A DNA stretch of 64,000 nucleotides. It comes from Neorhodopirellula pilleata (lineage in GTDB: Bacteria > Planctomycetota > Planctomycetia > Pirellulales > Pirellulaceae). The notes under the pieces were generated by a model that was not told where the DNA came from, did no database searches, and saw only the letters and a list, made by a program, of their open reading frames with translations. Location: the NCBI RefSeq assembly GCF_007859915.1, contig NZ_SJPM01000015.1, forward strand, positions 62,719 to 126,718, written 5' to 3'. The translations under genes were made by a program, and so were the position numbers. Numbering within the stretch: position 1 is the first letter of the stretch; every line of letters starts with the position of its first letter. Below, piece by piece: positions 8,301 through 14,571 of the stretch.

Positions 8301-10647
8301 TTACCGAATCGACGACCGGGTTCTCGGGCGAAATCTTGATTGAAGCAACTCGTGGCGTTTCCAGATTCAACTTCGATCCGTCGGCGATCCAACGACGCAG
8401 CACCGCATGATAGGGATCTCCCACGCTCATCAGCGTGCCGCCTTCGTGTGGAGTGATCCCCAACGGCTTGCGGAGCATCATCGAGTCCTGCGGTGCCGCC
8501 GGGTTGATCCGCCGGGCGGCCAGGTCGTCGGTCAACGCGCGGATGTCAAAGATCGGGTCGTAACCACGCAGCGATAAACGGAAACCGTTCTTACCTTTTT
8601 GAGCACCGTGACAAGTTCCTTGGTTGCATCCCAACCGCGACAAAACCGGATTGACGTCGCGGACGAAATCGACGGCAAAGTTAGATTGTCCGCTTATTTC
8701 AAACGGGATCGTATGTTTCTGTCCGGCGACCTGAACGGTCCATTGCCCCGATCCGTCGGCGACCGGTCGCACCAAACCGCCCGACTGAACGCGCAGGTTG
8801 GGGGACTCATCGAACTGAAGGTGTTGGGTGACATCGATCGTCGAGCCGTCGGCAAGCGTGCCCACGGCAACCAGTTGTACGTAATCGTAGGGCGAGCTCA
8901 ACGTGATGCGCTCGGGAGTCAACGCGAACGAAACCGGCTTACGCGCGGCAGTGATCTCATCGGATACCGGAGCGGCATTCCCTGTTGAGTGATTCGCCTT
9001 ATCGACTGAGTTGGCGTCGACCCATTTCGCAGCATCGAAATCTGATGCTGCGACCGAGACGTGTTTGGATTGAGACGATTCTGACGAAGTCTGCAGTGCG
9101 TCGAACAAGGAAAACTCGCCGACCAGTTCGCCGGCGGGGCTGAGACGTCGAATCTTTCCGTCGTTGGCGGCGAAAACAACCGCTCCATCGTCAAAAATGT
9201 CCAACGCGTAAACCGCAGCATTGGTGACTTCGAAACGCAAAGTTTGGTCGATAGGCGAATTGCCCGATTCGAGCACCAATTTCTTTTCCTCGGCCGAGCG
9301 GTCGGCCACCCGTTTTCCCAAGATGCCTTTCATTTTGTCGGAAAGTTCACCCGTGAAGTCGCACCTCCAAACACGAACCTCCGAATGCCCGTCAATGGTG
9401 GCTGCCGCGGCAACATGTGATCCGGCGGCGTTGATCGCAACTTGACGAATCCGCCCGTCCATCTTGGGGAAGTTGCGAACAAGGTTCGCGTCGTCCCCGA
9501 TTTGACGTTTGGTTTGTCGAAAGACCCGATAGACCTTCATCACACCGTCGGCCCCCCCGACGATGATCTCGTCCCGTTGAGGATGAATCGCGACGCTCGA
9601 CAGACCGCCCGACAAAGCCCCCGGTGTGATCGAAGTCACGTTGTCGATGAAACGTTCCGTGGCGACCTCGGTCAACTTGCACGACATATCACGGGCCACC
9701 GAAACGATGTGGCTGCCGTCGTTGGTAAAGACGGTGTCGCGGATCCAATCTTCGTGAGCACCCTGATAGAAGACCTGCTCACCGGACGTTGAATCGAGAC
9801 CGCGAACCGTTTTGTCGTTCGCGCCGATCGCAACAAGTTTACCATCGGGTGACCAGGAGACGCCGGTTAAGGTGTCGTAGGTCAGGTACTTGGACAACAA
9901 AAGCTCCCCCGACTCGGCGTCCCAAATTTGCAGTTCGCCGAGTTCACCCGGAGTTCCGCCCGCAGCGGCCACGCGTTTGCCATCTGGCGAAAAGCGAACC
10001 GAATTGATCCGAGGGCTCGAGCCGACCAAGCGGCGGACGATCGATTTGCCGTCGATCGATTTGTCATTGATGTTCAACAACACCAATTCGTGATAGCCGG
10101 CCACGGCGACCAAGTTGGCATCGACCGGTGAAACGTCCAGTGAAGGCAGCGTCGGAGGTCCCGCATAATGTGGCGGATCGTCGGCCGAATACCGAGGGCC
10201 TTGTGGTTCGGGTGAATCGTTCTTGGCACCTTGATTGATCCAACGGCCGATCAATTCCACTTCGGTCCGATGCAACGGCTTGCGAGGGGGTTTGGGCATC
10301 TCGGCGACGCCATCGTGCGACACGATTTGTGTGTATAGATAACTCGCCTCGGCATCGCCGGGAACGATCGCCGCTTGGCCGGTCTCTCCGCCACGGACCA
10401 AATCGGCAAATTCCGTCATCCGGTATTCGCCGAGCTGTTTGGCGTTTTGGTGACAACCGAAACAGTGCGTCCGAAAGATCGGCACGATCTCCGTGTGATA
10501 GCTGACCGGACGGTCGACCGCGCCGGGGACGGCATTCGAATCGGTGGGCTTCGAATCGGCGGATTCGTCCGCGTTTAGGAACGCTACCGAAGCCAGCAAA
10601 AAGAACAACGACAGCAGGCGAACGGTAACGGAATTGCAAGAAATCAC
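5323..10647 (-). CDS. Secreted planctomycete PSCyt1/WD40/PSCyt2/PSD1 multidomain protein
   Basis: The 1,774-residue protein begins with a signal peptide (about 1-26). A PSCyt1-type haem site, CFGCH (62-66), follows, then WD40-like repeats. A bacterial Ig-like segment precedes a second cytochrome-type region (RLGCNQGTCHGAQKG). A DUF1549/PSCyt2 region (RRVYLDLTGLPP) has CNKCHDHPFERW. A DUF1553/PSD1 region (NRIWGYLTGVGLIEPIDD) comes next, then a charged coiled coil and a C-terminal WALVNSPAFLFNY motif typical of the family. These proteins are abundant in Planctomycetota, probably act outside the cytoplasm, and have been proposed to take part in polysaccharide breakdown, but their reaction is not established. 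It is transcribed alone, divergent from the helicase. Confidence 0.92.
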   Translation of the reverse strand: MISCNSVTVRLLSLFFLLASVAFLNADESADSKPTDSNAVPGAVDRPVSYHTEIVPIFRTHCFGCHQNAKQLGEYRMTEFADLVRGGETGQAAIVPGDAEASYLYTQIVSHDGVAEMPKPPRKPLHRTEVELIGRWINQGAKNDSPEPQGPRYSADDPPHYAGPPTLPSLDVSPVDANLVAVAGYHELVLLNINDKSIDGKSIVRRLVGSSPRINSVRFSPDGKRVAAAGGTPGELGELQIWDAESGELLLSKYLTYDTLTGVSWSPDGKLVAIGANDKTVRGLDSTSGEQVFYQGAHEDWIRDTVFTNDGSHIVSVARDMSCKLTEVATERFIDNVTSITPGALSGGLSSVAIHPQRDEIIVGGADGVMKVYRVFRQTKRQIGDDANLVRNFPKMDGRIRQVAINAAGSHVAAAATIDGHSEVRVWRCDFTGELSDKMKGILGKRVADRSAEEKKLVLESGNSPIDQTLRFEVTNAAVYALDIFDDGAVVFAANDGKIRRLSPAGELVGEFSLFDALQTSSESSQSKHVSVAASDFDAAKWVDANSVDKANHSTGNAAPVSDEITAARKPVSFALTPERITLSSPYDYVQLVAVGTLADGSTIDVTQHLQFDESPNLRVQSGGLVRPVADGSGQWTVQVAGQKHTIPFEISGQSNFAVDFVRDVNPVLSRLGCNQGTCHGAQKGKNGFRLSLRGYDPIFDIRALTDDLAARRINPAAPQDSMMLRKPLGITPHEGGTLMSVGDPYHAVLRRWIADGSKLNLETPRVASIKISPENPVVDSVTDRQQVRVVATYTDASTRDVTREAFIESGNTEVATSMPGGVLQAVRRGEAPVLARFEGAYAATTLTVMGDRTGYQETEPETWNRIDELVAQKWKRMKIVPSELADEATFLRRVYLDLTGLPPSSDTVRAFLADPTPTRVKRAAIVDQLIGNQAYVEYWTNKWSDLLQVNRKFLGVEGSKKYRDWIRAAVQENVPYDEFARQILTASGSNNTNPPASYYKVLRTAEDTMENTTHLFLGIRFNCNKCHDHPFERWTQDQYYEMAAFFAKVDRKMDPESKGKKIGGTAVEGATPLYEIIDDTATSEILHARTGKDVMPAFPYELKSVQPAGDVTGHSTAESAAESVTSVERQPNQETLTSATDPATTRREQLADWMTDPGNPYFARSYVNRIWGYLTGVGLIEPIDDIRAGNPPTNPELLNYLTDEFIASGFNSRHIVRMIAHSRTYGLSVESNPLNEDDHQNYSHATPRRLPAEVIYDSVHALTGAISNIPGMPAGTRAAAATDSGVSLTDGFLANLGRPVRETACECERTTDLQLGPVMALISGPTIGSAISDPKNELEKIIAENSTAQAVAEEIFLRALGRMPTSIEVDAFVTMSGQLQSDHDQLVTRLNQAEADWKKEFEALESKRNSSLAEVKKQISDRQAEIADARAELEKTRLTAIADAEAKLAKTREGIPKMIDDWVTKLHGEANPEWFPIAPNAVAGSKDVALTVQPDRSILASGTAAKGTYTLDFETSLQGITGFRVEAIADPALPRGGPGLAGNFVVTEIAVHAGHDPQAKPNDLPLAKIVKGKADFLQSGFAIEPVFDGNAGNQNAWAVSPAITRDHWATFQFEKPIQSDSNAKTRLRFVISHNHSAANHLLGRFRISLTTHPSDIPLSATESLSIAASTPTKNRSETQTKLLSEYIESTDATIQAAVATVATGKQPVPPDELLTQLQTRQKQLEVVTPIDADLVLLRENVGRSQTQLKNNRLTAAEDLVWALVNSPAFLFNY

Positions 10648-10850
10648 GACGAATTTCCTTCCAGGCAGAGTGCGTTGGCTTGAAAAATCATCGCCGATCC
10701 GCGATCAGCTCACAGTGCCGATCAACGGTAGCCAAAAGGTGGGAAGGCAGGCGGGAGCGGGGTTTAACGCCCCGCTGACTTCATGCTAGTGGCGGGGTCG
10801 ATGGATGTCAAGGAATTGATGCCCCCATAACACGATGATACGATCGCCCG
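10648..10850. promoter_or_regulatory. Divergent intergenic region with hairpin
   Basis: The space between the PSD1-type gene and recQ must hold both promoters. AGCGGGG (10756-10762) and CCCCGCT (10770-10776) form a 7-bp hairpin with loop TTTAACG. There is no T-run on either side, so it is not called a terminator. No clear -10/-35 hexamers were found. Confidence 0.4.
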
Positions 10851-12281
10851 ATGAACTCAAAATTCAGCCCTTTATCGGTACTCCGTGAGCATTTCCGGTT
10901 CGAATCTTTTCGCGGTTGCCAAGCCGACGTGATCGACCGCGTCATCCGGGGTGAGCACGCGATGGTCGTGATGCCGACGGGGGCCGGCAAGTCACTGTGC
11001 TATCAGATCCCCGCCTTGATGTTCCGGCCGGATCAAGGTGACTTGACGTTGGTTCTGTCGCCTTTGGTGGCGCTGATGCAAGATCAAGTCGACGCGCTCG
11101 TCGCACGCGGTGTCGACGCGACCCTGATTAACTCGTCACTCGATCGGACCACCCGCGAGGCACGGCAAGCGGAATTAAGCGGCGGCAAATATCGGTTGCT
11201 CTACGTCACCCCTGAACGGTTTCGCAAACCGGAATTTGTCGAGATGATCGGCCGACGGAACGTTCGACTGCTCGCCGTCGACGAAGCCCACTGCGTCAGC
11301 CAATGGGGACACGACTTTCGTCCGGACTATTCTCGCATCGCCGAGATTCGTCATATCCTCGGCAACCCCACCACGATCGCGTTGACCGCGACGGCGACGG
11401 CGGAATGTCGCCAAGACATCTACCGGCAATTGGGCATCGCACCCTCGGATATCCGACTGTTCCACGAAGGTATCGACCGACCTAACCTGCACATTGATAT
11501 CGAACCGGTGATCGACGAGGACGAAAAGTGGCAACATCTACGCGACGCGATGGCCGACCAACCCGGCTCGACGATCGTCTATTTCTCGTTGATCAAAACG
11601 TTGATGCGGTTTAGCGACCTATTGACGAAGTCGAATGTCGAACACGCAACTTACCACGGCGATCTGTCACGTGGGCAACGTCGCTCAATGCAAAACGCAT
11701 TCATGCGTGGCGACATCGCGACCGTTTTGGCAACGCCTGCGTTCGGCATGGGCATCGATAAGGAAGACATCCGATTGATCGTTCACGCCGAAACACCCGG
11801 ATCGATCGAATCGTACTACCAAGAAATCGGCCGTGCCGGACGCGATGGAAAGCCGAGTCGATGCTTGTGGTTATACGACCAAGCCGACTTGATGACGCAA
11901 ATGCAGTTCATTCAATGGGCCAACCCCGATGCAAACTTCTATCATTCGTTGATGTACGTGTTGACCGAGCACGCCGATCGATGTCAGGCATACGGACTCG
12001 ATTGGATCAATCAACACTTGCAACGCGTCAGTCCGCACGACCATCGATTGGAAACCGCGATCGCGATGCTCGACCGCCACGGCGTCGTCGCCGGCCCGCG
12101 CCCGCCGGAATGCTTTGATGTGATCTCTGACCTGCCTGATACGCTGCGTGACAACGATAAGCTGAACGAGAAGACTCGCCGCGATCAGCAACGCTTGTAC
12201 GGCATGGTCGAATTGGCCAAGACGCCCGCGGAAGAGCGCCAAAGCTTCTTGAACTATTACTTCATCGGAAACCAAGGGTAG
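10851..12281 (+). CDS. recQ: Short RecQ-family ATP-dependent DNA helicase
   Basis: The 476-residue SF2 helicase has motif I MPTGAGKS (Lys47), motif II DEAH (144-147) in the RecQ form DEAHCVSQWGHDFRPDY, motif III LTATAT and motif VI IGRAGRDG. These unwind DNA 3'-5' at the expense of ATP during repair and restart. It ends about 130 residues after motif VI. The four-cysteine zinc site, winged-helix RQC and HRDC domains of full-length RecQ (about 600 residues in E. coli) are not visible, so it is a core-only paralogue or truncated form. The stop is followed by a short GAATCC-AAT-GGATTC hairpin without a T-run. Confidence 0.9.
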   Translation: MNSKFSPLSVLREHFRFESFRGCQADVIDRVIRGEHAMVVMPTGAGKSLCYQIPALMFRPDQGDLTLVLSPLVALMQDQVDALVARGVDATLINSSLDRTTREARQAELSGGKYRLLYVTPERFRKPEFVEMIGRRNVRLLAVDEAHCVSQWGHDFRPDYSRIAEIRHILGNPTTIALTATATAECRQDIYRQLGIAPSDIRLFHEGIDRPNLHIDIEPVIDEDEKWQHLRDAMADQPGSTIVYFSLIKTLMRFSDLLTKSNVEHATYHGDLSRGQRRSMQNAFMRGDIATVLATPAFGMGIDKEDIRLIVHAETPGSIESYYQEIGRAGRDGKPSRCLWLYDQADLMTQMQFIQWANPDANFYHSLMYVLTEHADRCQAYGLDWINQHLQRVSPHDHRLETAIAMLDRHGVVAGPRPPECFDVISDLPDTLRDNDKLNEKTRRDQQRLYGMVELAKTPAEERQSFLNYYFIGNQG

Positions 12282-12335
12282 GTGTTTTGAATCCAATGGA
12301 TTCACTGCTGTCGCTTGATCTCCCAGCACAGGCAC

Positions 12336-12369
12336 AAAAAAACCCGTCGTAACAAAATGTTACAACGGG
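12336..12369 (-). terminator. Native intrinsic terminator of host tRNA-Asp
   Basis: On the minus strand CCCGT-GTAACA pairs with TGTTAC-ACGGG across a short loop (plus-strand arms 12343-12354 and 12358-12369, one opposed C/A mismatch). Seven T residues follow (12336-12342). It lies directly downstream, in tRNA orientation, of the tRNA-Asp 3' half, marking the left side as original host sequence. It is absent at the second attachment site. Confidence 0.85.
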
Positions 12370-12370
12370 C

Positions 12371-12427
12371 TTCAAAAGCGACGCGGACGGGACTCGAACC
12401 CGCAACCTCCGGATCGACAGTCCGGTG
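12371..12427 (-). other. attL: attachment core in the 3' half of tRNA-Asp(GTC)
   Basis: Positions 12379-12427 read on the minus strand as the 3' half of a tRNA. They contain an anticodon stem CCGGA/TCCGG with loop CTGTCGA (anticodon GTC, 12416-12418) and a T-arm GCGGG-TTCGAGT-CCCGT. The acceptor strand CCGCGTC and discriminator G73, as expected for tRNA-Asp, complete it; CCA is not encoded. No matching GACGCGG 5' acceptor strand and D-arm lie to the right, so the tRNA is not intact here. The repeat shared with the second copy starts at 12371 (TTCAAAAG). The integrase is inferred to recombine within this core. Confidence 0.85.
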
Positions 12428-12477
12428 TAGACTTAGACGAATCCGGTCCTTCACCCCGCCCCCTTCGGAATCCACTC

Positions 12478-12744
12478 ATGAGCGACGAATCGGAAGATTT
12501 CGTTGAGACCAGCAATCCCGATCGACTTCGCGAGATCGCCGAGCTGCTTCGCGGCGTTCCGATCATGTTCGGAACCGACGACGGCGACGTCGACGACCTC
12601 GAGGCGATCGCGACCAGAATCGAGAATCTTGAAAACTTTCTCGATTCCGTAGAGGAGATCGTTTCCGCCTGGGGTGCCGGCGACGCGGGTGATTCCGAGA
12701 TCGTCCGACTTTTGAATCAGGCTCGGAAGCTTCGGAAAGAATGA
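12478..12744 (+). CDS. Small acidic phage protein, paralogue A of attL-end pair
   Basis: This 88-residue acidic, mostly helical protein is of unknown function. Its core, DRLREIAELLRGVPIMFG, is matched in the next gene by DKLRELAAALRDVPVMFG, and both end in a similar helix (LLNQARKLRKE / ILRNARELRDRR). The two are therefore tandem duplicates. It is the first gene inside the left end and runs opposite to the tail genes. The stop overlaps the next start (ATGA, 12741-12744), so the pair is probably translationally coupled. Its position next to the attachment site suggests a lysogeny or conversion gene rather than a structural one; that is inference. Confidence 0.7.
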   Translation: MSDESEDFVETSNPDRLREIAELLRGVPIMFGTDDGDVDDLEAIATRIENLENFLDSVEEIVSAWGAGDAGDSEIVRLLNQARKLRKE

Positions 12745-12989
12745 GCCAAACGAGCGAGTCCGTCGCCGAGCCATCCGACGCCGACAAACTTCGTGAATTG
12801 GCCGCAGCTCTCCGCGATGTTCCGGTTATGTTCGGCAGCCTCAAAGAGACGGCGGATCGGCTCGAGCGATTCGAGAAATTCGCGGAAACGGTCGCGAACG
12901 TCCTCTACGAGCTTGGTGTTCGCGATGACGGGCATGGCGAGCTGGTTGCGATTCTTAGGAACGCGAGAGAGTTGCGGGATCGACGCTAA
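12741..12989 (+). CDS. Small phage protein, paralogue B of attL-end pair
   Basis: This 82-residue protein of unknown function is homologous to the preceding gene across almost its whole length. Shared features are the LRE/LRD helix, the VPVMFG turn, a central helix with ERFEKFAETV and a C-terminal arginine-rich helix. The start overlaps the previous stop by 4 bp. A hairpin with GTTTT tail at 13224-13246 may end the transcript. No catalytic motif or membrane segment is seen. Two-gene paralogue pairs can form heterodimers, but nothing here proves it. Confidence 0.7.
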   Translation: MSQTSESVAEPSDADKLRELAAALRDVPVMFGSLKETADRLERFEKFAETVANVLYELGVRDDGHGELVAILRNARELRDRR

Positions 12990-13015
12990 AGCGTTCGGAA
13001 TACGTTAACCATCAT

Positions 13016-13069
13016 CTGCACCGGTGAAGCGTGCAACGCGTTCACGGCGGCAACCACCGCCTGCACCGG
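13016..13069. ncRNA. Candidate structured element: two hairpins between CTGCACCGG direct repeats
   Basis: CTGCACCGG occurs at 13016-13024 and 13061-13069. Between and partly overlapping them are GTGAAGCGT-GCA-ACGC(G)TTCAC (13024-13045, one bulged G) and GGCGG-CAACCA-CCGCC (13046-13061). It lies in the convergent gap downstream of the paralogue pair. It could be an RNA 3' structure or a protein-binding site; function is unknown. Confidence 0.4.
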
Positions 13070-13223
13070 AGAGACCCCCACCCGGCGGCGGCGACGCCCC
13101 CGTCTTTTCTGGCTGCCATTTTGGCGTAGACCGCACGTAGTAACTCGGAAAAAAAACCCGCAGGTTTTGGGGAGGGGGGGGGTGGTCGCTGAAATTCGGC
13201 CGTTTTTTCGACTTGTGCGGCCG

Positions 13224-13246
13224 CCGCGTGAGAAAACGCGGGTTTT
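13224..13246 (+). terminator. Weak terminator-like hairpin after paralogue pair
   Basis: CCGCGT-GAGAAA-ACGCGG (13224-13241) is followed by GTTTT on the plus strand. It is a weak candidate terminator for 12478-12989. The gap also holds an unusual G-run near 13170-13185. Confidence 0.4.
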
Positions 13247-13277
13247 CCGGAACTAATTTAGACCGAGACGGACCCGT

Positions 13278-13652
13278 TTAGCACGGCGCGTAGTCGATCA
13301 GCAAAGCGCCGCCGACGACTCGGCTCGCTCGGATGAACTTTCCGCCGGCGATCGCTTCGGGGGCCATGTTTGCGACGCGAATCATATAGTGCTCGCCGTC
13401 GGGATTCTTTACAGGCCGGCGATGAACCACGTCGCCGACTTCGACTAGAGCCCACGCTTCGCATTCGGCCGACGGGATCTCCGTTTCCTTCGTTTCGGTT
13501 TCGAGTGCTGGGATTCCGCTCGGCGGCGTGAAGAGAACCCATCCGATCACGTCGTCGAGTTCGTCGTCGTCGATGTCGACCGGTGAACCGACGGCCATCC
13601 GCTTTAGCGTTTCGGCCGTTTGTTGGTCGGCGAATCCGTAGACTGCAGGCAT
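13278..13652 (-). CDS. Hypothetical phage tail-module protein, last gene of the structural operon
   Basis: This 124-residue acidic protein is of unknown function. It has no signal peptide, membrane segment or catalytic motif, and beta-rich segments such as EHYMIRVANMAPEAIAGG. It starts two bases after the stop of the 304-residue gene and closes the minus-strand structural block, where minor tail or tail-tip accessory proteins usually lie. The assignment rests on position only. Confidence 0.65.
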   Translation of the reverse strand: MPAVYGFADQQTAETLKRMAVGSPVDIDDDELDDVIGWVLFTPPSGIPALETETKETEIPSAECEAWALVEVGDVVHRRPVKNPDGEHYMIRVANMAPEAIAGGKFIRASRVVGGALLIDYAPC

Positions 13653-13653
13653 G

Positions 13654-14568
13654 TTAGGCGATCTCGTCGAAGTCTTTTTGCGGTCGTGTTCGAAACGCGT
13701 GAAAGAGCATTTCCTCGCTTGGGTGTCCGTCCATGTCGAGCCAAGTCATCGACACGGGCGAGCCGGCTTTCTCGCGACGGAACGGAACGCGATCGCCTTC
13801 GGTATCAAGGAACGTGTTCGATCGAGCGGCCCGGACGGCGAGCCATCCGGTTCGGTGTTTCTTTGGTGCGGCTCCTCCCATCGAGACCTTGAACTCGACG
13901 GGGTGCGATAGGATCTCGAAAGTTAGCTGCCCGATCGTGTAGGTTCCAAACTCGACCTCTTGGCCTTTTACGCTTCGGATCATCCAAGCGTCTTCAGGTT
14001 GGCCTCGCCAGTCGTCATCATTCGTAGCGTTTAGCCAATTGCCGAGCGTGTGCTCGTCATAGGAACTCACGTATCGGTTCACCGTTACGCCTTTCAGCGT
14101 GATGGGTGCGCGAACGGGTTCGGCGTACAGGTCGCCGAACACGTCGACGATCTCGTTTCCGTCGTAGTCGTACCACATGACGTGATCGGTCGTTTCAACG
14201 AACGGCTCGACCGTCGGGGCGAGCGAGAACGGGTCGGCCGATTGGGGTTGCTCTTTCTGCTCTTTGCTTCCGATCATTTCGAACGTGCAAGCGACTTGCC
14301 AATAACGGCGGCTTCCTTGGACTGGGTTCGGCGTTGCGGATCGGCAGATTGTGAACGGGACAACGAAACCCGGACGCGGCGAATAGACCGAATAGCCTGG
14401 GATCGGCACGCCGGGGATTCGCAGGACCTCGAATCCGGATATCGGATCAGGGTCGTTTGAATCGAGGTGGACGTCCCAAACGCCGGTGAACTTGCGAGTG
14501 CTCTTGCCATCCTTGTCGGACTCGCTCGAAGTGCGATCGCCGTAGCGAGCGTGTTTGACCTTTGCCAT
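13654..14568 (-). CDS. Hypothetical tail protein downstream of tape measure (candidate distal tail component)
   Basis: The protein has 304 residues, is beta-rich and many-aromatic (ISGFEVLRIPGVPIPGYSVYSP), and has no membrane segment. It follows the tape-measure gene by 3 bp. In siphoviruses the gene just after the tape measure usually encodes the distal tail protein or baseplate hub. The length fits that role, but the sequence was not recognised as a known distal-tail family, so this is a positional guess. Confidence 0.65.
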   Translation of the reverse strand: MAKVKHARYGDRTSSESDKDGKSTRKFTGVWDVHLDSNDPDPISGFEVLRIPGVPIPGYSVYSPRPGFVVPFTICRSATPNPVQGSRRYWQVACTFEMIGSKEQKEQPQSADPFSLAPTVEPFVETTDHVMWYDYDGNEIVDVFGDLYAEPVRAPITLKGVTVNRYVSSYDEHTLGNWLNATNDDDWRGQPEDAWMIRSVKGQEVEFGTYTIGQLTFEILSHPVEFKVSMGGAAPKKHRTGWLAVRAARSNTFLDTEGDRVPFRREKAGSPVSMTWLDMDGHPSEEMLFHAFRTRPQKDFDEIA

Positions 14569-14571
14569 TTT

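Noticed and set aside
12282..12335. GAATCC-AAT-GGATTC hairpin after recQ as terminator
   Set aside because: Six-base stem, three-base loop and no T-run; too weak to call.
12379..12460. Complete tRNA-Asp gene at the left attachment site
   Set aside because: Only the anticodon, T-arm and 3' acceptor half are canonical; the 5' acceptor and D-arm are missing, and the phage flank gives at best a degenerate fold.
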